From positions 1 through 64,000 of the forward strand of contig CAMWJF010000008.1 in the NCBI GenBank assembly GCA_947174505.1: a DNA stretch of 64,000 nt, in the 5' to 3' direction. The DNA is from an uncultured Lachnospiraceae bacterium (GTDB lineage: Bacteria; Bacillota; Clostridia; Lachnospirales; Lachnospiraceae). The notes under the pieces are model-generated. The model saw only the letters and a list, made by a program, of their open reading frames with translations. It was not told where the DNA came from and made no database searches. Positions 15,129 to 24,410 of this stretch are shown here, piece after piece; the stretch's first letter is position 1, and each line of letters starts with the position of its first letter. The position numbers and the translations under genes are program-made.

Positions 15129-17012
15129 ATGTTACTTGAGCAGATAACACAGACAAATGATATCAAGCAGATTGCGCCGGAGGATTATGGTGTACTGGCG
15201 GAGGAAATCAGGAAATTCCTGATTCAGTCCATCAGCGTGACAGGCGGGCATCTCGGTTCTAATCTCGGGGCGGTGGAACTGACCATGGCGCTCCATTTAT
15301 TTTTAAACCTGCCGGAGGATAAGCTGATCTGGGATGTGGGACACCAGTCTTATACCCATAAGATTCTGACAGGCCGCCGGGACGGTTTTGTGAATTTGCG
15401 GAAATTCGGCGGTATGAGCGGTTTCCCGAAGCGGAAGGAGAGCGACTGTGACTGTTTTGATACGGGACACAGTTCCACTTCCATATCGGCGGGGCTTGGG
15501 ATGGTGAAAGCGAGAGACATCCAGGGCGGAAATAACACGATCGTTTCCGTGATCGGTGACGGGTCGCTTACGGGCGGCATGGCATATGAGGCGCTGAATA
15601 ACGCTTCCCGTCTGGAGACGAACTTTATCATTGTCCTAAACGATAATAACATGTCCATTTCCGAGAATGTGGGCGGCGTTTCCAAGTACCTGAACAATAT
15701 CCGGACGGCGGACATGTATCTGGATCTGAAGGAGGGGATTTATAATTCCCTGCGCGGCAAACCTAAGTATGGGGATAAGGTGGTAAGCCAGATCCGGCGT
15801 GCCAAGAGCAGCTTCAAGCAGCTCGTGGTGCCGGGGATGCTTTTTGAGGATATGGGCCTTACCTATCTGGGGCCTGTGGACGGCCATAATATCCAGGAAA
15901 TGGTACATATATTCCGGGAGGCGCGGAAGGTCAAAAAGGCGGTGCTTGTCCATGTCATTACCCAGAAGGGCAGGGGATATGCGCCTGCGGAGCGGCATCC
16001 TGCCAGATTCCACGGCGCGGAGCCTTTTGATATCGAGACGGGCATTCCCAGTTCCCCAAAAGCGAAGGCAAACTACACGGATATTTTTTCTACGGTTATG
16101 TGTAAGCTGGGGCAGCGGGACGAGAAGGTGGTGGCGATTACGGCGGCCATGCCGGACGGCGTGGGCCTGAAACGGTTTCGGAATATGTACCCGGAGCGTT
16201 TCTTTGACGTGGGGATTGCGGAGGAGCATGCGGTGACCTTTGCGGCAGGGCTTGCGGCGGGAGGTCTGAAACCCATTGTGGCGATTTACTCCTCCTTCCT
16301 GCAAAGGTCCTATGACCAGATTCTTCACGACGTCTGTATCCAGAATCTGCCGGTGGTATTCTGTATCGACAGGGCGGGGCTTGTGGGGAGCGACGGGGAG
16401 ACGCATCAGGGACTGTTTGATCTGTCTTATCTGTCGTCCATACCGAATATGCATGTGATGGCGCCCAAGAATAAGTGGGAGCTTTCCGATATGCTTAAGT
16501 TTGCGGTGGAGTTTGGAGGCCCCATTGCCATCCGATATCCCAGAGGAGAGGCTTTTGACGGATTAAAGGAATACAGGGCGCCGATTGTCTACGGGAAGAG
16601 CGAGACGCTTTCCGAGGAGAAGGATATTCTGCTTTTAGCGGTGGGCAGTATGGTGAAGGTGGCCCTTACGGTGCGGGAGAGGCTGAAGGAGAAGGGATTG
16701 TCCTGTTCGCTTGTAAACGCCCGCTTCGTAAAGCCCATCGACGAGGAACTGATCCGTGAGGCATGCAAAACCCACAGACTGATCGTTACGATGGAGGAGA
16801 ATGTGGCAAGCGGCGGCTTTGGTGACAGGGTCAGAGCGTTTGTGGATTCTTTGGACGAAGGGACAAAGGTGCTCGGTGTTGCCATTCCGGATGAGTATGT
16901 GGAGCATGGAAATGTGGAGCTTCTGAAGCAGGAGACCGGCATCGATGCGGCGTCTGTGGAGGAAAAGGTATGTGCGGCCTGGAGGGCCTTTATAGATAAG
17001 CAGGGAGTATGA
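15129..17012 (+). CDS. dxs: 1-deoxy-D-xylulose-5-phosphate synthase
   Basis: Dxs is the first enzyme of the methylerythritol phosphate isoprenoid pathway and joins pyruvate with glyceraldehyde 3-phosphate using thiamine diphosphate. The predicted 627 residues contain VTGGHLGSNLG, WDVGHQSYTHK, the ThDP motif GDGSLTGG...LNDNNMSIS, and DVGIAEEHAVTFAAG with the catalytic Glu, then DRAGLVGSDGETHQG. The ATG at 15129 has GGGGGAG upstream and matches the usual MLLEQI start; the frame extends upstream through the leader hairpins. It overlaps tlyA by four bases. Confidence 0.97.
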   Translation: MLLEQITQTNDIKQIAPEDYGVLAEEIRKFLIQSISVTGGHLGSNLGAVELTMALHLFLNLPEDKLIWDVGHQSYTHKILTGRRDGFVNLRKFGGMSGFPKRKESDCDCFDTGHSSTSISAGLGMVKARDIQGGNNTIVSVIGDGSLTGGMAYEALNNASRLETNFIIVLNDNNMSISENVGGVSKYLNNIRTADMYLDLKEGIYNSLRGKPKYGDKVVSQIRRAKSSFKQLVVPGMLFEDMGLTYLGPVDGHNIQEMVHIFREARKVKKAVLVHVITQKGRGYAPAERHPARFHGAEPFDIETGIPSSPKAKANYTDIFSTVMCKLGQRDEKVVAITAAMPDGVGLKRFRNMYPERFFDVGIAEEHAVTFAAGLAAGGLKPIVAIYSSFLQRSYDQILHDVCIQNLPVVFCIDRAGLVGSDGETHQGLFDLSYLSSIPNMHVMAPKNKWELSDMLKFAVEFGGPIAIRYPRGEAFDGLKEYRAPIVYGKSETLSEEKDILLLAVGSMVKVALTVRERLKEKGLSCSLVNARFVKPIDEELIREACKTHRLIVTMEENVASGGFGDRVRAFVDSLDEGTKVLGVAIPDEYVEHGNVELLKQETGIDAASVEEKVCAAWRAFIDKQGV

Positions 17013-17905
17013 AGGAAAGACTGGATGTCATTCTGGTCAGGCAGGGATATGCAGCCTCCCGGGAGAAGGCGAAAGCGCTTCTTATGGCGGGAAATGTGTT
17101 TGTGGATAACCAGCGGGAGGATAAGGCAGGCACTCTGTTTGACGAGAGTAAAATAAAAATTGAGGTGAAGGGAAAAACGCTTCCCTATGTGAGCCGCGGC
17201 GGCCTTAAGCTGGAGCAGGCCGTCGGGCAGTTTCCAATCACCCTGCGGGATAAGACCTGTATGGACATCGGCGCATCGACCGGCGGGTTTACGGACTGCA
17301 TGCTGCAAAACGGCGCGGGAAAGGTGTACGCCATAGATGTGGGGCACGGGCAGCTTGACTGGAAGCTTCGGAATGACGGGCGCGTGGTCTGCATGGAGAA
17401 AACCAACTTCCGCTATGTAACTGACGAGGACATAAGGGAGCCCATCGACTTTGCGTCGGTGGACGTCTCCTTTATCTCGCTGACCAAGATCCTGATTCCC
17501 GCCAGGAACCTTTTACGGCAGGGGGGAGAGATGGTATGCCTGATTAAGCCGCAGTTTGAGGCCGGTCGTGACAAGGTCGGGAAAAAGGGCGTGGTGCGTG
17601 ACCGGAAGGTACATACCGAGGTGGTGCGGCGGATTGTCGATTACGCGGATATGACAGGCTTTTCGGTGAAGGGGCTTACCTATTCGCCGATTAAGGGGCC
17701 GGAAGGAAATATTGAGTATCTGATGTGGCTGGAGAAACGGGCGGAGATTCCGGAGAACATTTTGGGCATGTCGGAAAAAGAGGCAATCGATGCGCTTTAT
17801 ACAATGCTTGCGGCGGGGGGAGGCATTTCCCGGGAAGACGGACAGGCGGCGAGGATAGAAGAGCTGGTTGAGGAGGCGCACGGCGCGCTGGATGGGGCGA
17901 AATAG
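17009..17905 (+). CDS. tlyA: TlyA-family rRNA 2'-O-methyltransferase
   Basis: The 298-residue protein has an N-terminal S4 RNA-binding domain (KERLDVILVRQGYAASREKA) and an FtsJ-type Rossmann methyltransferase domain starting CMDIGASTGGFTDCML, the S-adenosylmethionine site. K-D-K-E-type residues for 2'-O-methylation are visible around IDVGHGQLDW and SFISLTKI. In mycobacteria TlyA methylates 16S and 23S rRNA. The dxs-tlyA-nadK-argR-recN order is common in Firmicutes. Confidence 0.92.
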   Translation: MKERLDVILVRQGYAASREKAKALLMAGNVFVDNQREDKAGTLFDESKIKIEVKGKTLPYVSRGGLKLEQAVGQFPITLRDKTCMDIGASTGGFTDCMLQNGAGKVYAIDVGHGQLDWKLRNDGRVVCMEKTNFRYVTDEDIREPIDFASVDVSFISLTKILIPARNLLRQGGEMVCLIKPQFEAGRDKVGKKGVVRDRKVHTEVVRRIVDYADMTGFSVKGLTYSPIKGPEGNIEYLMWLEKRAEIPENILGMSEKEAIDALYTMLAAGGGISREDGQAARIEELVEEAHGALDGAK

Positions 17906-17908
17906 CGG

Positions 17909-18742
17909 ATGAAGAAATTTTATCTGATTACCAACGAGGGGAAAGACCCCGTGGGAGCATTTACCAAAAAAATAACAGCCTTTATTGAAAAGCACGGTGG
18001 GGAAGCCGTCTGTGTCAAAAACGAGAGACAGGCCCTTGCGGAAAAGGGGACGGCCGGGGTGGACTGTGCGCTTGTGCTCGGGGGAGACGGGACGCTGCTC
18101 CGGGCAGCCGGTAATATGATGGACAGTGATATCCCGCTTCTTGGCATCAATCTTGGCACGCTGGGCTATCTGGCGGAGGTGGAGAGCGCCTGTGCCGAGG
18201 AGGCGGTGGAGCGGCTTCTGAAGGATGAATTTGTCAGGGAGGAGCGGATGATGCTCTCCGGCAGGGTGATGACAGGAGAGGAAGAGGAGCGGTATGCTCT
18301 GAATGATATCGTGATTTCCCGCTGCGGTTCTTTGCAGATCCTGCATGTCCGTATTTATGTGAATGGCCGTTTTTTAAACGATTACTGTGCGGACGGCGTG
18401 ATTGTGGCCACGCCCACAGGCTCTACGGGCTACAATCTTTCGGCAGGCGGTCCCATTGTGGAGCCGTCGGCCAGACTGCTGCTTTTGACGCCGATCTGTC
18501 CGCATACTTTAAATACCCGCAGTATTGTGTTTTCACCAGGGGACGAGATCACAGTGGAGATTCCCGAGGGGAAGGACGGGCATGAGCAGATGGTGGAGGC
18601 CAGTTTTGACGGCAGCAATATGGTAACGCTTAAGACTGGCGACCGTATGCTGATCCGCCGTTCCGATAAGACAACGGGGATTGTAAGGCTGAATACGGAG
18701 AGCTTTTTGACGGTACTCCATAAGAAAATGAGTGATGCGTGA
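17909..18742 (+). CDS. nadK: NAD kinase
   Basis: The 277-residue protein contains GGDGTLLRAAG, the phosphate-donor site of NAD kinases, LGTLGYLAEV, ALNDIVISRC and ATPTGSTGYNLSAGGPIV, all standard NadK motifs. It makes NADP from NAD. It starts three bases after tlyA ends. Confidence 0.95.
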   Translation: MKKFYLITNEGKDPVGAFTKKITAFIEKHGGEAVCVKNERQALAEKGTAGVDCALVLGGDGTLLRAAGNMMDSDIPLLGINLGTLGYLAEVESACAEEAVERLLKDEFVREERMMLSGRVMTGEEEERYALNDIVISRCGSLQILHVRIYVNGRFLNDYCADGVIVATPTGSTGYNLSAGGPIVEPSARLLLLTPICPHTLNTRSIVFSPGDEITVEIPEGKDGHEQMVEASFDGSNMVTLKTGDRMLIRRSDKTTGIVRLNTESFLTVLHKKMSDA

Positions 18743-18826
18743 CACAAACAGGGAAAGGAGTAACGATTCAGTACTGGCCTGGGCATTTGCAGCTGAGACC
18801 GGTTACGAGAAGGATTTGGGCGTGTT

Positions 18827-19276
18827 ATGAAGAAGAAGAGACACGAGAAGATTACAGAGCTGATATCGCAGTATGAGATAGAAACGCAGGAAGAGCTGGT
18901 GGAGCGGCTGCGGGCCGACGGCTACGAGGTCACGCAGGCTACCGTGTCCAGGGATATCAGGGAATTAAAACTCTCCAAAATACCCAACGGCAGGGGGCGG
19001 CAGAAATATGTGGCCTTTGGCGGGGAGGAAGTGCATCTGGGAGACAAGTACGGGAGGGTTTTGAAGGAAGGGTATGTTTCCATGGATCTTGCACAGAATC
19101 TTTTGGTGCTAAAGACCGTGTCCGGCATGGCGATGGCTGTGGCAGCAGCGGTGGATGCCATGAAGATTGAGGAGGTCGTGGGCTGCATCGCCGGGGACAA
19201 TACGGTGATGATGGCGATGAGGAGCGAACAGGATGCCCGGATCGTAATGGAGAAGATCGGTAGAATGGTAGGGTGA
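18827..19276 (+). CDS. argR: Arginine repressor ArgR
   Basis: The 149-residue protein has an N-terminal winged helix (ITELISQYEIETQEELVERL, then VTQATVSRDIRELKL) and a C-terminal arginine-binding and hexamer domain ending in GCIAGDNTVMMAMRS. It represses arginine synthesis genes when arginine is plentiful. Its last codons GTA GGG TGA form the first arm of the leader element before recN. Confidence 0.95.
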   Translation: MKKKRHEKITELISQYEIETQEELVERLRADGYEVTQATVSRDIRELKLSKIPNGRGRQKYVAFGGEEVHLGDKYGRVLKEGYVSMDLAQNLLVLKTVSGMAMAVAAAVDAMKIEEVVGCIAGDNTVMMAMRSEQDARIVMEKIGRMVG

Positions 19277-19401
19277 AAAGAAGTTCCAGCCGCTCACAGC
19301 AAAGGCTGTTTCGCGGAGAACTTCTAAGTTTCACCCGGGAGAATGCCTGAAAAGCGGCATTCTCCGCATGAATTTAATGGAGAGACTGAAAAGAGGATAG
19401 A
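19271..19401 (+). ncRNA. Structured leader element before recN (family B)
   Basis: GGGTGAAA (19271-19278) pairs with TTTCACCC (19329-19336), and inside it AGAAGTTC (19279-19286) pairs with GAACTTCT (19318-19325). ACAGC/GCTGT forms an inner hairpin. GGAGAATGCC (19338-19347) then pairs with GGCATTCTCC (19356-19365). The element begins within the last argR codons. A GTG at 19273 opens a 25-codon frame (MKRSSSRSQQRLFRGELLSF, then five more) ending at 19350. Stem order, spacing and the MKRSS opening match the dxs leader, with many base changes that keep pairing. Confidence 0.6.
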
Positions 19402-21078
19402 ATGTTACAGAGCTTACATGTGAAAAATCTGGCGCTGATTGACGAGACGGAGGTTACTTTCGGCGGCGGACTCAATATTCTTACCGGGGAGACCGGAGCC
19501 GGAAAGTCCATTATCATCGGTTCCATTAATCTGGCGCTGGGGGCGAAGGCGGATAAGGAGATGATCCGCTCAGGGGCAGAGTATGCGCTGGTGGAGCTGG
19601 TTTTCACTGTGGAGGATCCCGCGCAGGTCAGGGCCATACAGGATATGGAGCTTTCGCTTGAGGAAGGACAACTCATCCTGCAGAGAAAGATCATGGGGAA
19701 CCGCAGCCAGTGTAAAGTCTGCGGGGAGACTGTGACCGCAAAGCAGCTCAGACAGCTTTCGGAGATTCTGATTGATATTCATGGGCAGCATGAGCACCAG
19801 TCGCTGTTGAAGGATGCGAAACAGCTTGAAATACTGGATGCCTACGCGGGAAACGGCCTTTCGGAGAAAAAGAAACGGCTCTGCGGGACTTACCGACAGT
19901 ACCGGGACAAATGCAGAGAACTGTCTGAGAACGGGACGGATGAAGAGACGCGCAAAAAAGAGTGTTCCCTGGCGGAGTTTGAGTGCCGGGAAATCGAGGA
20001 GGCGGCGTTAATTCCCGGTGAGGATGCGGAGGTGGAGCGTGCCTACCAGCGGATGAGCAATGCCAGAAAAATCGAGGAGGCGGCAGTCAGCGCCCATGCC
20101 CTGTGCGGATATGAGAACAGCGGGGCGGGCAGTGTGATCGCAAGGGCGATCAGGGAAATCCGGTCTGTTTCCGCTTACGACGAGACGCTGCAGGAGTATG
20201 AGAGGCAGCTTCTGGATATTGACAGCCTTTTGAACGACTATAACAGGGGGATGGCGGAGTATCTTTCGGGGCTGGAGTTTGACGCAGGGCTGTTTGAGCA
20301 GACGGAAACGCGTCTGAACCTGATAAACCGTCTGAAGTCAAAATATGGAAATACGGTGGAGGAGATTCTGGCATACCGGGAACGCGCTTTGGAAACCATA
20401 GAAAAGTATCAGGACTACGACAATTACAGGGCGGCTCTGGAGAAGGAGGAGGCGGCGCTGAAGCGGGAGGCGCTTTCGCTGGCAGAGGAGATTTCCGTCC
20501 TGCGGAAGGAAAATGCGCAGACCCTTTCCCAAAATATGCGGGAGGCGCTTTCGGATCTCAATTTTGAACAGGCGGTTTTTGAGATTCATGTGGAGGCTGA
20601 TGAGGAAAAACTTTCAGAAAACGGTTTTGACGGTGTGCGTTTTTTGATTTCCACGAATCCCGGAGAGCCTGTGAAGGAGCTCTCACAGGTGGCCAGCGGC
20701 GGAGAACTTTCCCGCATTATGCTGGCGCTTAAAACAGTACTTGCGGACAAGGACGAGATCGAGACGCTGATCTTTGATGAGATTGACACCGGGATCAGTG
20801 GCAGGACCGCATGGAAAGTATCGGAAAAAATGGGAATTTTGGGGAAAGGGCACCAGCTGATCTGTATTACCCATTTGCCGCAGATCGCCGCCATGGCCGA
20901 TACGCACTTTGTCATAGAGAAACAGGTGGAAGACAACCGTTCCATTACCCGGATCAGGGAGCTTGGGCAGAAAGAGAGCGTGAAGGAGCTGGCCAGAATG
21001 CTGGGCGGCGACGTGATTACGGACAGTGCGTTAAAAAATGCGGAGGAAATGAAAGAATTGGCAGAAAAAACTAAATAA
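19402..21078 (+). CDS. recN: DNA repair protein RecN
   Basis: RecN is an SMC-like ATPase for double-strand break repair. The 558-residue protein has a P-loop GETGAGKSIIIG at residues 29-40, a long coiled-coil middle, the ABC signature SQVASGGELSRIMLALK and Walker B LIFDEIDTGISG. It follows argR as in many Firmicutes. AAAGAGGAT lies before the ATG. Confidence 0.96.
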   Translation: MLQSLHVKNLALIDETEVTFGGGLNILTGETGAGKSIIIGSINLALGAKADKEMIRSGAEYALVELVFTVEDPAQVRAIQDMELSLEEGQLILQRKIMGNRSQCKVCGETVTAKQLRQLSEILIDIHGQHEHQSLLKDAKQLEILDAYAGNGLSEKKKRLCGTYRQYRDKCRELSENGTDEETRKKECSLAEFECREIEEAALIPGEDAEVERAYQRMSNARKIEEAAVSAHALCGYENSGAGSVIARAIREIRSVSAYDETLQEYERQLLDIDSLLNDYNRGMAEYLSGLEFDAGLFEQTETRLNLINRLKSKYGNTVEEILAYRERALETIEKYQDYDNYRAALEKEEAALKREALSLAEEISVLRKENAQTLSQNMREALSDLNFEQAVFEIHVEADEEKLSENGFDGVRFLISTNPGEPVKELSQVASGGELSRIMLALKTVLADKDEIETLIFDEIDTGISGRTAWKVSEKMGILGKGHQLICITHLPQIAAMADTHFVIEKQVEDNRSITRIRELGQKESVKELARMLGGDVITDSALKNAEEMKELAEKTK

Positions 21079-21112
21079 TACAAAATTAAAAAATAAGATT
21101 CTTCACATACTA

Positions 21113-21148
21113 GAAAGGACATACTGTAAAGTGTGTCCTTTCGCTTTT
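21113..21148 (+). terminator. Likely terminator after recN
   Basis: GAAAGGACATACT (21113-21125) pairs with AGTGTGTCCTTTC (21130-21142) over 13 positions, one a G-U pair, with a GTAA loop. It is followed by GCTTTTGG, a short T-run. It sits 35 bases after the recN stop and about 100 bases before spoIVB, so it may end recN transcripts or attenuate spoIVB. Confidence 0.6.
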
Positions 21149-21245
21149 GGTGCGCCGGAGCGAAGACCGGGAACGGAAAATGCGGAGTATTTCGAGTCTG
21201 CTTATGCAGATATATGCACATAGAAAAAGGAGAGGAATGTGAAGA

Positions 21246-22592
21246 GTGGGCAATTCAATATATATGACTGAACAACAGGAGAGAAAATACAGGGGGTTTT
21301 TGTGGCTGCTGCTTCTGGCGGGTGTGGCCGCGCTTCTTTTTACGATATACTTTTCCTATTTAGATAAGATCCCGTCGCAGATCAGAATCCGCGCCGGGGT
21401 AGAGCAGGAGTTTGATTTCAGGGTTCCGGTATCGGGGGAGATTTACCGCACATCTGAGGAAGCGGCGCCGGTGGCCTCCGTGACGGATGTGGATGCGGAG
21501 GATGAGGCATATCTTCTTGCCGGAGGGGACAAAAGGGCGGAGAGTATTCATGTGGATTTTGCCCGTACCGTAAAACTGAAGGCGAATGAGATTGATACTT
21601 ATCAGATGGATCTGAAACTGTTTGGCGTCCTTCCCTATAAAAATGTGGATATTGAGGTGATTCAGGATACCATGCTGATTCCGTCAGGCATTCCCATCGG
21701 CATATATGTAAAGACGGACGGTGTGCTCGTGGTGGGAATCGGGGAGTTTGAGAGCAGCGGGGGAGAGGCCATATCCCCGGCCAGGTATGTACTGCAGAAG
21801 GGAGACTACATCCTGGAATGTAACGGGGAATCCGTGGAGAATAAAAAACAGTTTATCAGTATGGTGGAGGCCTCCGAAGGGGAGGATATGGTGCTTACCA
21901 TCAGAAGAAACAATGAGATAACAGATGTTATGATAAATGCCGGAAAAAACCGTATGGAGGAGTGGAAGCTTGGAATCTGGATAAGGGATAATGCGCAGGG
22001 AATCGGAACCATGACTTACGAGGGAACGGACAGCACCTTCGGCGCGTTGGGACACGGCATCAATGATGTGGACACATCCATTCTGATGAATCTGGAAGAA
22101 GGGACGCTCTACAGGACGGAGATTGTGGGCATTACCAGAGGCGCCAACGGCGCGCCCGGGGAGCTGACGGGATACATTGAATATGACAGCGACAACGTGA
22201 TCGGGGAGATTACGGAAAATACGGCGGAGGGGATTTTTGGGTTCTGCGATGAGGAACTGGTGGCAAACGCCGTCTATGAGCCGGTGCCTATCGCCTTAAA
22301 GCAGGAGATTGCGCTTGGGCCGGCTCAGATCATCTGTTCCGTTTCCGGGGAGCCGGAATTTTATGATGTGGAGATCGTGGAGGTCAATCTGGAGCACGAG
22401 AACGTGAACAGGGGAATCGTGATCCGTGTGGTCGATGAAAAGCTTCTGATGCTGACGGGCGGGATCATTCAGGGTATGAGCGGCAGCCCCATTATCCAGA
22501 ACGGGAAACTGGTGGGGGCGGTGACCCATGTTCTGGTAAATGATTCCACGAAGGGGTATGGGATTTTTATCGAGGAGATGCTGACGCACTGA
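21246..22592 (+). CDS. spoIVB: SpoIVB serine peptidase
   Basis: SpoIVB is secreted by the forespore and cleaves SpoIVFA to switch on pro-sigma-K processing. The 448-residue protein has one N-terminal membrane helix (LWLLLLAGVAALLFTIYFSY), a PDZ domain (about residues 150-230) and the S55 peptidase domain. The catalytic His lies in GALGHGINDVD and the catalytic Ser in GMSGSPI. GTG 21246 is ten bases after AGGAGAGG; ATG 21264 is an alternative. In most sporulating Firmicutes spo0A follows directly; here it does not. Confidence 0.93.
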   Translation: MGNSIYMTEQQERKYRGFLWLLLLAGVAALLFTIYFSYLDKIPSQIRIRAGVEQEFDFRVPVSGEIYRTSEEAAPVASVTDVDAEDEAYLLAGGDKRAESIHVDFARTVKLKANEIDTYQMDLKLFGVLPYKNVDIEVIQDTMLIPSGIPIGIYVKTDGVLVVGIGEFESSGGEAISPARYVLQKGDYILECNGESVENKKQFISMVEASEGEDMVLTIRRNNEITDVMINAGKNRMEEWKLGIWIRDNAQGIGTMTYEGTDSTFGALGHGINDVDTSILMNLEEGTLYRTEIVGITRGANGAPGELTGYIEYDSDNVIGEITENTAEGIFGFCDEELVANAVYEPVPIALKQEIALGPAQIICSVSGEPEFYDVEIVEVNLEHENVNRGIVIRVVDEKLLMLTGGIIQGMSGSPIIQNGKLVGAVTHVLVNDSTKGYGIFIEEMLTH

Positions 22593-22640
22593 TACTTTGC
22601 GTATAGCGGATGTTTTGGATGAAAATTACCTTGCGCACTA

Positions 22641-22669
22641 TTGACGCTGTTTAATTGAAAAGTTAAAAT
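22641..22669 (+). promoter_or_regulatory. Sigma-A type promoter before the GH43 gene
   Basis: TTGACG (22641-22646) and TAAAAT (22664-22669) are 17 bases apart. The start site would give a leader of about 190 bases that contains the structured element at 22758-22863. Confidence 0.6.
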
Positions 22670-22757
22670 ACAGGTTAACACTTGAGTAAATGGCAGCGGG
22701 GCTGACCGTGCGTTTAGAGAAGGAACAGAAATTTTACTTAGAAAGGAGCTATTTCAG

Positions 22758-22863
22758 GTGAGAAGATTGAAAATGAAAATTTTCAATCGCGAGATTTGTG
22801 TCTGCGCGTTGCTTGCCACAAACTCGTTTATGCGCAGAAAGCAGCGCAGAAATGGAGGAAAAT
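22758..22863 (+). ncRNA. Structured leader element before GH43 gene (family A)
   Basis: Three hairpins run up to the start codon. GATTGAAAAT/ATTTTCAATC (22765-22788) has 10 pairs and a GAAA loop. CGAGATTTGTG pairs with CACAAACTCG across 22790-22826. TGCGC/GCGCA spans 22831-22848, just before the AATGGAGG ribosome binding site. A GTG at 22758, nine bases after AAAGGAG, opens a 41-codon frame that reads through the element and ends at 22883, inside the GH43 gene in another frame; its middle is KIFNREICVCALLATNSFMR. A copy at 39016-39115 before rpoZ matches at about 80 percent of bases and in most codons. Confidence 0.6.
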
Positions 22864-24261
22864 ATGAAAAAACAGGCGTTTAATCCTTACCTTCCCTCTT
22901 GGGAGTACATCCCGGACGGGGAACCCTATGTGTTTGACGGGAGAGTTTACGTTTACGGCTCCCATGATTTTTATAACGGCTATGTCTTCTGTATGGGCGA
23001 CTATGTGTGCTGGTCGGCTCCCGTGGACGATCTGGGCGACTGGCGCTATGAGGGCGTGATCTATCCGAAAACGGCGGATCCCATGAACATGGACGGGAAG
23101 ATGTGCCTGTACGCGCCGGACGTCACGGTGGGCCCGGACGGCAGATATTATCTCTATTATGTGCTGGATAAGGCCTGTGTGGTTTCCGTGGCGGTATGCG
23201 ATACCCCGGCGGGGCGGTACGAATTTTACGGCTATGTACATTACGAGGATGGTACAAGGCTGGGAGAAAGAGAGGGGGATGAACCGCAGTTTGACCCCGG
23301 TGTGCTGACGGAGGGGGAGAATACTTATCTGTATACCGGCTTCTGCGGCAGGGGCGACAGATCCAGAAGCGGCGCGCAGGCCACGGTACTGGGACCGGAC
23401 ATGCTGACGGTCACGGTACCGCCGAAAATTGTGATTCCCGGCTGCGAGTACAGCCAGGGAACAGGATTTGAGGGACATGAGTACTTTGAAGCGGCCTCCA
23501 TGCGCAAGGTCGGTGATACCTACTATCTGATCTATTCCTCTATTGTGATGCACGAGCTGTGCTATGCCGTCAGCAAAAATCCTACGGAGGGGTTTGCCTA
23601 TGGCGGCGTTCTGGTGAGCAACTGTGATTTACATATCAGCACTTACAAGCCGGCTGGTCTGCCGATGGCATACGGGGCCAACAACCACGGCAGCATGGTA
23701 GAAATAAACGGAGATTGGTATATTTTCTATCACCGCCACACCAACGGCACCTGGTACAGCAGGCAGGGGTGCGCGGAAAAGCTGGAAATCCTGCCAGACG
23801 GAACCATTCCTCAGGCGGAAATTACCTCCTGCGGCCTAAACGGCGGCCCCTTGGCCGGCAGAGGGGAATATCCTGCCTATCTTGCCTGCCATCTTTTTAC
23901 CGGGAATCCCTCTGTGTATGTGGGTGGGGATGCATTTCCGAAAATCATGCAGGACGGCAGGGACGGAGAGGAAGAGCCGGGATATATCGGCAATATGAAA
24001 GACACGGCGACGGCTGGGTTTAAGTATTTTGAATGTCACGGCGTAAGTGGGATCAAAATTCGGACGAGGGGGTATGCGCGCGGTGTATTTGAGGTGAGAT
24101 GTGCGTGGGATGGAGAAATCATGGCGCGGATTCCGATAGAAGATACCAATGTGTGGGAGGAGTACGGCGCACGGGTACGGATTCCCGACGGAAAACAGGC
24201 GATTTACCTGACTTATCGGGGAGAGGGGAATGCCAGTCTGCTGTCCTTTACCCTGCTATGA
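22864..24261 (+). CDS. Glycoside hydrolase family 43 protein
   Basis: The predicted 465-residue protein, without signal peptide, shows the GH43 five-blade layout: FDGRVYVYGSHDFYNGYVF at the start, MCLYAPDVTVGPDGRYYLYY, GDEPQFDPGVL, and GHEYFEAASMRKVGDTYYLIYS with the likely acid Glu. The last 110 residues, ending FEVRCAWDGEIMARIPIED and AIYLTYRGEGNASLLSFTLL, resemble a CBM6-type sugar-binding sandwich. Such enzymes cleave arabinose or xylose side chains from plant polysaccharides; the exact substrate is not inferable. ATG 22864 is set by the GGAGG five bases upstream. Cytoplasmic location suggests it acts on imported oligosaccharides. Confidence 0.85.
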   Translation: MKKQAFNPYLPSWEYIPDGEPYVFDGRVYVYGSHDFYNGYVFCMGDYVCWSAPVDDLGDWRYEGVIYPKTADPMNMDGKMCLYAPDVTVGPDGRYYLYYVLDKACVVSVAVCDTPAGRYEFYGYVHYEDGTRLGEREGDEPQFDPGVLTEGENTYLYTGFCGRGDRSRSGAQATVLGPDMLTVTVPPKIVIPGCEYSQGTGFEGHEYFEAASMRKVGDTYYLIYSSIVMHELCYAVSKNPTEGFAYGGVLVSNCDLHISTYKPAGLPMAYGANNHGSMVEINGDWYIFYHRHTNGTWYSRQGCAEKLEILPDGTIPQAEITSCGLNGGPLAGRGEYPAYLACHLFTGNPSVYVGGDAFPKIMQDGRDGEEEPGYIGNMKDTATAGFKYFECHGVSGIKIRTRGYARGVFEVRCAWDGEIMARIPIEDTNVWEEYGARVRIPDGKQAIYLTYRGEGNASLLSFTLL

Positions 24262-24297
24262 GCGTGGCGCAGCGGAAGGAAGCAACGCAATTTTTCG

Positions 24298-24326
24298 TTG
24301 ACAAGTATTTTCTGTGAAGGTATAAT
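24298..24326 (+). promoter_or_regulatory. Sigma-A promoter of the chemoreceptor gene
   Basis: TTGACA (24298-24303) and TATAAT (24321-24326) are perfect consensus boxes with a 17-base spacer, 36 bases after the GH43 stop and about 85 bases before the next start codon. Confidence 0.8.
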
Positions 24327-24410
24327 TTTACCATGCGGAAGTTAAACGATTAACTATCGGGACACACGAAAAAGAGGAAGTATGGGGAACGGAAAGAGAG
24401 GGGCGGGGTA